Shown here in pieces: positions 58,121 to 64,000 of a stretch of DNA of 64,000 nt. The notes below the pieces were generated by a model. The model was not told the origin of the DNA. It made no database searches and worked only from the letters and a program-made list of their open reading frames with translations. The position numbers and the translations under genes are program-made. This DNA comes from Paramacrobiotus metropolitanus (Eukaryota > Tardigrada > Eutardigrada > Parachela > Macrobiotidae): the NCBI RefSeq assembly GCF_019649055.1, contig NW_026570333.1:124001-188000 (forward strand). The letters are read 5' to 3'. How positions within the stretch are numbered: position 1 is the first letter of the stretch; each line of letters opens with the position of its first letter.

Positions 58121-58661
58121 AATCCCGGGATAATGTTGCGAAGGAATATGTACATGTTTATAACTTTTCTCTGCCGGAAGGAAGTACTTTGTTTTTAGCG
58201 GCACATCAGGAGGAAACTGGATTCGGTCGGGTCCATTATTCCGATTAGGTGTGCTCCTCTAAGCATTTTTATGTCAGCCAGCTCAGTGCCTCTGTGGTCG
58301 ACACGATAGAACGAGTGTCCGCTCGTCGCGCAACCCTCTATACTCGCCTATGTGAAATGCGCATTAGACCGTTATACGTTGTTGGTTTATATCCGTTTAC
58401 TTTTTTTAATTAACAATTTTAATTTTTTTTTTAACACAATATTCTCTGCCCGTAAACTATTGTCATTCGAAGTGCGAGCACGACATTCAGTGAGGCGCAT
58501 GTGACGAGTAACCGGCTGTCAGGGTGCAGAATCCAGATTGAAAGGACCGATTTTATCTCATTTATTTCCAGGTAAACCGCAGGCTGTCGTAAATTAAAAA
58601 AGACAGTCTACGCACGACATAGCGGGAGATAGCTGGGCTTTAACCAAACTTTTGCACAGCA

Positions 58662-59570
58662 ATGAATAACACTACCACGACGAATTTCAACCGCATAACT
58701 GATCATACCTCATTCAACGACCGAACCATCCTGGCTGTGTATGTTGTCATACTCACATTAATCATCGCCATCAACACCGCGGCGCTGGTTATCCTGTACC
58801 GCACGAAAAGAAACGGCTATTCCGCTGCCTTCAGTTTCTACCTCGTCCATCTGTTCATCATGAACATCCTGACGAATTTGCTGGACATTCCGCTGGATAT
58901 TGCGGAGAAAGCGTACAGCGCCTGCTTGACCGCCACCCAATGCGCCTTCTACACCTACGTCAATTGGGCGCTGATGGCCGTTTTGGTGTACTCGCATCTG
59001 GCCATCACTCTCAACCGCCTGTGGGCGGTGCTGCATCCGCACAGCTACCGACAGCGCCACACTCTGCGGCTGGCCGTTGGAATTTGCTGCTTGATCTGGA
59101 TCGTCGTGCATCTGTGCGTCGTACCGTTATTCGCGTATCGACTAACCCACCAATCAGAGAACGACGTGTGTCTGCTGGATATGACGGATTATTCGTCGGA
59201 TCTCAGCGTCCCCGTGCAAATCTGGGGGACTGTCGTTTTTGTCGTGCTGTTTTTGCTGCTGACGCTGGCGATTGTGCTGCTGTACCCGTTGATTGAGGGG
59301 ATACGCCAACGTGCCCGCCGTCGTGTGGCAATCACCAGCGGGTCGTCGCTGTATGGCCGCAAGATGGTGGCGGATCCGCGGACCTTTCGGATGCTGCTGG
59401 CGTTGACGGTGAGTCTGTTGTGTGCATGGATGCCGCAGTTGATCTGGTTGTTGCTGGAAGACTGGATCACGCTGGATCCCGTCACCCAGGACTTGGTGGA
59501 TTTGGTGCTGGATTATACATGGACGGTGCAGGCTTTACTGGATCCCATTATGTTTATTGCTGTGTTTTAA
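58662..59570 (+). CDS. NRxWAV-type GPCR, cluster copy 4
   Basis: Single exon, 302 residues, intact, ATG 58662 (MNNTTTTNFNR). TM1 has AINTAALVILYRTK instead of SNATAL; TM2 NLLDIPLDI; ATQCAFYTYVNW before LNRLWAVLHPHSYRQRH; DMTDYSSDLSVPVQIWGT; third loop RQRARRRV, SGSSLYGRK, DPRTFR; TM6 CAWMPQLIW; TM7 LLDPIMFIAVF then stop. Its N-terminal half is nearest copy 2 (HTSFNDRTILAVY) while its second extracellular loop is nearest copy 1 (MTDYSSDLSVPVQIW), a mosaic that suggests gene conversion. No cytoplasmic tail. Confidence 0.87.
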   Translation: MNNTTTTNFNRITDHTSFNDRTILAVYVVILTLIIAINTAALVILYRTKRNGYSAAFSFYLVHLFIMNILTNLLDIPLDIAEKAYSACLTATQCAFYTYVNWALMAVLVYSHLAITLNRLWAVLHPHSYRQRHTLRLAVGICCLIWIVVHLCVVPLFAYRLTHQSENDVCLLDMTDYSSDLSVPVQIWGTVVFVVLFLLLTLAIVLLYPLIEGIRQRARRRVAITSGSSLYGRKMVADPRTFRMLLALTVSLLCAWMPQLIWLLLEDWITLDPVTQDLVDLVLDYTWTVQALLDPIMFIAVF

Positions 59571-60077
59571 TACAGAGTTTGCGACTGATGGTGATTTGAT
59601 GGTGACCTATGGTGACTGTGGGTCTGTTGCCTGTTGGTGACCCATAGTGTACAACGTTGAGGGGCCCCTTCGTAGATCCATCGGGTAAATTACACCGATG
59701 TCGCACAATCCGATCCGAAGTAGTGAGTTGATCCCAAGTAGGAACGCAACAGCGTGAAGATAAGATGACGGTTAGTTGACGTGTGCCGATGGCGAAATTG
59801 CTCAGCAGACCTCGCCGCGGCAAGAAGATCAACATTATGATTGTGTCATGCATTATCTCTCGGCAGTACGCAGTAATATGCAAAGCTTATTAGACGTACC
59901 ACATTTGTTACTAGAAAGAAAACAAAGGTTACTGTCGTAACGGAACGAACCGTTTTATCTCACTGATAGTTTGCCTGATACTGATCTGGTTGTTCTGTGG
60001 CTTTGCGCCTTGTGCAGGACGCGCTCTGAGCGCGTCTAAGCTACGGCAATTCATTGACGGGGTACATTCTTAGCGTA
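59571..60077 (+). other. intergenic
   Basis: The words GATGGTGA/TGGTGACC repeat at 59586-59640. No gene recognised. Confidence 0.4.
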
Positions 60078-60954
60078 CAGAGGGTGATTTCGCAATATGC
60101 TTCCACTTTATTCATAAATTTATTATAATCTCCGCCGCATAGACTTTATTTTAATATTTGCTCTATCTGAAAGCCCTTCTTGGGCCACGATAAAAAATTT
60201 TGGCGATAAACGTAACACCTTGCGGTTTTTTAACTTTCCAAAATTTCATCCAATTTTCGGAATTTTCGGATCCTTTAAACTCGTAGCAGATCTTTCTTCG
60301 CTAGCCCGTATAATAAAGATAAACTAATGCTGCGTCGATTAAATTGATGTAGGGCAAATTTCGCTGGTTCAGAATTTGGCAAATCGGGGACCACGAGAAG
60401 CACGCTGTTCTGCCTGTTTATTTGACAGTGCATGTACTTTGCCTTTTTTACGTACTTTCGCTTCAAGATTACGATGAATAATCTTCGATATCGTGTACTG
60501 GGATGTCCTAAATTTCCTTGCCAACTGTCTCTGAGACGGTGGATTCGGTATTAAGATAGCCCTCTTGACGTCGGCGATGAGGGACTTTGTGGGAACTTTG
60601 GGCGGGCACTGATTTCCTAGGCGTTTTACAGGCGAACTATTCCCTTCGCTCTCGGCCCCATATAGTTTCAAAAGCTTATTTATCCTAGTATGAGAAATAA
60701 CGATCCCTTTGCTCATCAAACGCTCGGCGATTTTTCTGTGGCTTTTACAAATTGTTAATAACGCCAGCACACGGCACCTTGTTCTTCAATCGGTTTTTCA
60801 TGCCATGTTGATCGCTCGAACTCCACAAATCATTTTGAACAATTAGGCACACTTTGTCCCACAAGACTGTTTAGCAACCAACTAAAAAGAATAGAAAGGG
60901 AAATTTTTGGGAATTTTTTCCCGTGCTGGAAGCATATTGCGAAATCACCCTCTG
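60078..60954 (-). mobile_element. 877-bp mariner/Tc1-type deletion derivative
   Basis: Perfect 28-bp terminal inverted repeats at 60078-60105 and 60927-60954 (outer end CAGAGGGTGATTTCGC), flanked by TA at 60076-60077 and 60955-60956, the expected target duplication. A full mariner is about 1.3 kb; this one keeps only the DNA-binding part of a transposase frame (next entry). Confidence 0.9.
60369..60770 (-). pseudogene. mariner-type transposase, DNA-binding half only
   Basis: Minus-strand frame of about 133 codons without an ATG at its beginning (a Met comes at MSKGIVIS). It shows two helix-turn-helix-like segments: KIAERLMSKGIVISHTRINK and SQRQLARKFRTSQYTISKII, then RKKGKVHALSNKQAEQR, which matches the segment linking the paired-type DNA-binding domain to the catalytic domain in mariner transposases. 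The DD(E/D) catalytic domain is absent: the frame stops at 60369 and the left inverted repeat follows 264 bases later. It cannot catalyse transposition itself; it could only be moved in trans. Confidence 0.75.
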
Positions 60955-62161
60955 TACATGGACTTACAGTTGTTTAACGGAGTGTGGTGTCATGACTAGC
61001 CGTACGAGTACTGTACTCTCGACTCACGATGTCTCCGTTTTGTATGGTCTTTCCATGCAACACTATACTGACGTCACGGAATTCATTGGGTTCGGTCTTT
61101 TAGGCTTAATGAACCGTCTGAACAGCTTGAACCCTTCCTTGAGTACTCCAGTAATCGACATCAGACGGTTCTTTGGTAAACCAAAGAACCGTCTGATTCT
61201 TTCACTTAAAACCCCCACTTTGACTTTTGTTTTGATTTAAATTTTAGATTATTTTTCGGAACTCCTTTCGACATTACGAAAATAAATTCATTATTGTCGC
61301 CGTGGAAAGAAACTGAAAATTTAGGCTGCGAAATCTCACGGAAAAAACTGAACCGTTACTGTTCCACGCGCTCGAAAACCGATCGTTAGCCGTTAATTTG
61401 ACGGGTATTACTGCCAATCACGCTTATTGGCGGATTTATGTTCACCGGATTCAGCGAGTGTTTTGAACCGCGTACAGTGCATGACTGGTTATACTTTACA
61501 AAACCGGGACATATTGAACCGAGAGTACAGTATCGTATTTGCTGCCCTTCGTGAATAGGGATATCAGGATATGTGTAGTGCCAAATTGTACCCGGCTTGG
61601 CTACTTTCTTAACAGTCAGTCAATCTACTGAAATGACGCATTCATTTCCTGCTGCTCAGAAAGTACTGCCCAACCTTGGCTGGAAGACCCATCTAACTGT
61701 ATTCAAATTACGATAGGCGACAGTCAGCGATCACTGGGTAATGGGTATCAATCTTGTCGTCTTTGTAGTTTGTACTGAGTGAACGTTGCGAAACGGAAGT
61801 GGTCAGTTGCTAGGTGAAAGCGGTGCGCTTACATTACTAGTATCAAGCGCGCCGGGTGACGAGTCACAGTTTCACAGGTCATGTACGAGTATGTGAATCA
61901 TGAATGCATCTGGTACAATGCACGTGTGATTTCCCCGTTGAAATTTCCTCTGAGTGGAGGGTGCCAGTACCGTATACCTTATCTTTGGAACTTCTTGCTG
62001 CGCTCCGTATGATGATTATACTCGTAAAACTATCAGACTGAATGAATTTAGGATTTATCTGTAAATTTTGCTGAACCACTGGCCCGTAGGATTACCTGAG
62101 CCGTGAGCGCAGTACGTGCCTGTTTACGTTTTTGTACTGTGCATCTGGCGCACAGCCGAGA
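60955..62161 (+). other. intergenic with a short hairpin
   Basis: Only the hairpin at 61160-61197 stood out; the region upstream of 62162 should contain the promoter of the F-box-family relative. Confidence 0.4.
61160..61197. repeat. hairpin, 17-bp perfect arms, 4-base loop
   Basis: Arms 61160-61176 and 61181-61197 (ccaaagaaccgtctgat) around TAAA. The word gaaccgtctga also occurs 50 bases earlier at 61111. Confidence 0.85.
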
Positions 62162-63880
62162 ATGAATCTTTATGGAGAAAAGCGTTTGGAATCCCGTCTC
62201 GATGAACCCGTACACCGGTGGAACTCGGTGAATGTGCTGACGGCCAGCGGTCTCCTACAACACGGTGACGTGATGGACGTGGCGAAGAACGGTGTGGTTA
62301 TGGATTTTCACAGCAGCGGACAGCGAGCTCACTTCGTCAGCTACGACAACCTCTTCGACGCGGCCACTGAGCCGTCTCGGCTCTTTCGCTGGCAGCACGA
62401 ATTAAAGCGGAATCCCGCACTGCTGGAGAAGAACAGTGTGCAGGTGCTGTGGCGCTCGCATCGGGGTGCGGCGTGGCTGTGGTATCCCGCGCAATCCTGC
62501 AGCGTTGTGTCTGGGAATTCCGGTCCTTTGGTGACATCGTTCTGGTGCTGGCTGCCGTCGAATGGGACGGTCGCCAGCAAACGGCACTGTTCACCGCTGA
62601 TCAAGTGCGCTGCCCGCCGTCCGAGCAGGATCTGGCCCAACGAGCACTGAAGGAGGGATTCTTCGTCTGGCGGGAATATCGACTGTCGGGTGATTTGGTT
62701 TCGACTGTCTCTTTTCTGGCATCGGATCATTTTCGTCAGTGCTTGCAACGCTCCACGAATGTTGGCTTTCATTCGGTGCGTAGCGACACACTCAAGTATG
62801 TGCAGCGCAAGCACGCGGCACCCCTGACAGACGACGATGTGGTACGTATGAAGTGCACTTTTAACTTACAAGTAAAGAATTTGTCCCAGTTAACACGAGA
62901 AGGGACTGCGCACAATACACTCATAGCATTACCACGCATAATCTCCAAACTTGAACGCTGAAACAGAAAACAAATGGAACGACTCTCGCCTGTTCTCATA
63001 AACAGTTTTTTACCGATCTCCTTTAACAAGTTGATTACAAGTTGACACTTACAAGTTGACAGATGAATTTCCTGTTTACACTGCTTGCTGCATACAGTTA
63101 TAATTATACAAATTAACCGATTATTAAACACATTATAATTATACTTTGTCGGATAACGACTACGAGTAAACTGAACAGTTTACAAACCACCCCGTATTCC
63201 TGATTACGGACTGCGTCCAGACTGTAAGGGCGTGTAAAAATAAAAACAGGAACTGCACCATATTCCGGCGAGTGCTCAGCTCGTAATGTTCCGTATAATT
63301 ATTTTTACGTTTTATTCCCCCACGGTCCGCAATGCCTTTACGCACCCGTGTGTCGCACTCAGCCGCACAGCGGAGGATGGCACAGCGGACGATGTCACCC
63401 GGGTCTTCGGCGCCGTTAGCGGTCTGCTGCACTGCATGGATCGGACGACGCGGCGCGTGATTCTGGAGCGAACGGATGCGAAGAACCGGGCCAGTGTGCT
63501 GGGGCTTTTTCAAGGACTGCTGGAGAACATCCACATTCAGCAACTCATCGTCCATCGTGTGCAGTTCGCTTGGGATGACCGTATCGACGACAATGGAAGG
63601 ACCTGGCTGATACCGCGTCTCGCCAGGACCTTGCCGTTGTTGGCGCCCTACTGCCATCACGTTCGGCTGCGCCGGTGTGAACTTTACTGCGAGCCGGACG
63701 GCGGCAGAAAATGCATGGTCGTGATGATTCCGCAGGCTGTGTTGCAGCTGGATGCGGTGGATATTGAGGCAAAATTCTGGGAGATTTATGAGACCAATGT
63801 GTCCATGGGGAACGTGAACCGGGAGGCAATGGCCGAGTGGATGCGTATCGGATCCAAGAAACGACCCTGGGAAGTGGCTG
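62162..63880 (+). pseudogene. frame-broken relative of the 19-kb F-box gene, 3' end beyond window
   Basis: From ATG 62162: WNSVNVL, LLQHGDVMDVAKNGVVMDF, RAHFVSYDNLF and VQVLWRSHRGAAWLWYPA, aligning with NTVVVQN, YWLGYIQDISLGGNYIQVGF and ALRDEYGG of the 19-kb gene. Near 62487-62496 the expected frame jumps by one base; after it the homologous-looking frame (ILQRCVWEFRSFGD, VRCPPSEQDLAQRALKEGF) runs to a donor at 62841|GTACGT. The next exon (from 63363) is open to at least 63880: VTRVFGAVSGLLHCMD, LLENIHIQQLIVHRVQF, IEAKFWEIYETN. Between them no F-box exon was found, and upstream phase 0 does not meet downstream phase 2. A probable pseudogene unless the base at 62490 is an error. Confidence 0.6.
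62874..63046 (-). mobile_element. R2-type 3' fragment with a 10-bp target duplication
   Basis: Minus-strand text reads [37 protein letters not shown]. It is nearly identical to the end of the 49.2-kb copy, then stops abruptly. ACTTACAAGT lies on both sides (62864-62873 and 63047-63056), as expected for target-primed insertion of a severely 5'-truncated copy in an intron. Confidence 0.8.
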
Positions 63881-63955
63881 AGGTCACACTTATCAATTCT
63901 ATCCGTTCAGGCAGCTTTAAATTCAGATCCTTTAAATTCAGATTACTGTGCTTAA

Positions 63956-64000
63956 AGGAACTAACCCGATACATGGCACCAAATTCGTGTATCTGCGCGA
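63956..64000. mobile_element. start of another TTAA-type element, cut by window end
   Basis: TTAA at 63952-63955, then AGGAACTAACCCGATACATG and GCACCAAATTCGTG, as at the ends of the 42.7-kb and 36.2-kb copies. Confidence 0.55.

Noticed and set aside
62482-62506. A 21-base intron that would repair the frame in the F-box relative
   Set aside because: GTATCC...CTGCAG is far too short for splicing; a frameshift is more likely.

Overview
This is nuclear DNA of a metazoan. Coding is broken into many short exons with GT-AG introns mostly under 400 bp, alongside single-exon rhodopsin-like GPCR genes, a receptor guanylyl cyclase, a two-RRM plus RING protein and abundant degraded transposons. No rRNA, tRNA, bacterial operon or CRISPR was seen. 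Lineage-specific-looking F-box proteins, tandem NRxWA GPCRs and a receptor guanylyl cyclase make a tardigrade my best guess; this is inference from family style, not proof.

Layout. 1-2.3 kb: an R2-type retrotransposon ORF cut by the window edge. 4.56-7.96 kb (+): a 12-exon gene encoding Cys-pair zinc ribbon, Pro-rich region, two RRMs and a C-terminal RING. 9.35-9.75 kb (+): a small secreted basic protein. 11.1-14.8 kb (-): a seven-exon dihydrodiol dehydrogenase-like oxidoreductase. 16.6-18.7 kb: a terminal-inverted-repeat element split by a truncated LINE. 19-21 kb (+): a four-exon F-box protein. 22.4-23.9 kb (+): an unrecognised acidic, Thr-rich protein. 25-26 kb (+): a GPCR. 28.5-34.8 kb (-): a 19-exon, 1021-residue receptor guanylyl cyclase whose splice phases all close but whose cyclase domain lacks one metal-binding Asp. 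37.6-38.5 kb (-): a GPCR related to the later cluster. 41.5-42.2 kb (+): a small secreted Cys-containing protein. 44.9-59.6 kb (+): four tandem GPCR paralogues, the first frame-broken, sharing an upstream block and an almost invariant core. 62.2-64 kb (+): a frame-broken relative of the F-box gene, running out of the window.

Mobile DNA fills the spaces. At least eight short fragments of the 3' end of the R2-type family, two bounded TTAA-flanked elements plus loose ends, an 877-bp mariner deletion derivative with perfect 28-bp inverted repeats and TA duplications, and a 1.5-kb inverted-repeat-bounded structure with an array of TGTCTAC/GTAGACA units are all visible. The GPCRs and the cyclase are both cell-surface signalling proteins, but nothing in the sequence ties them into one pathway.
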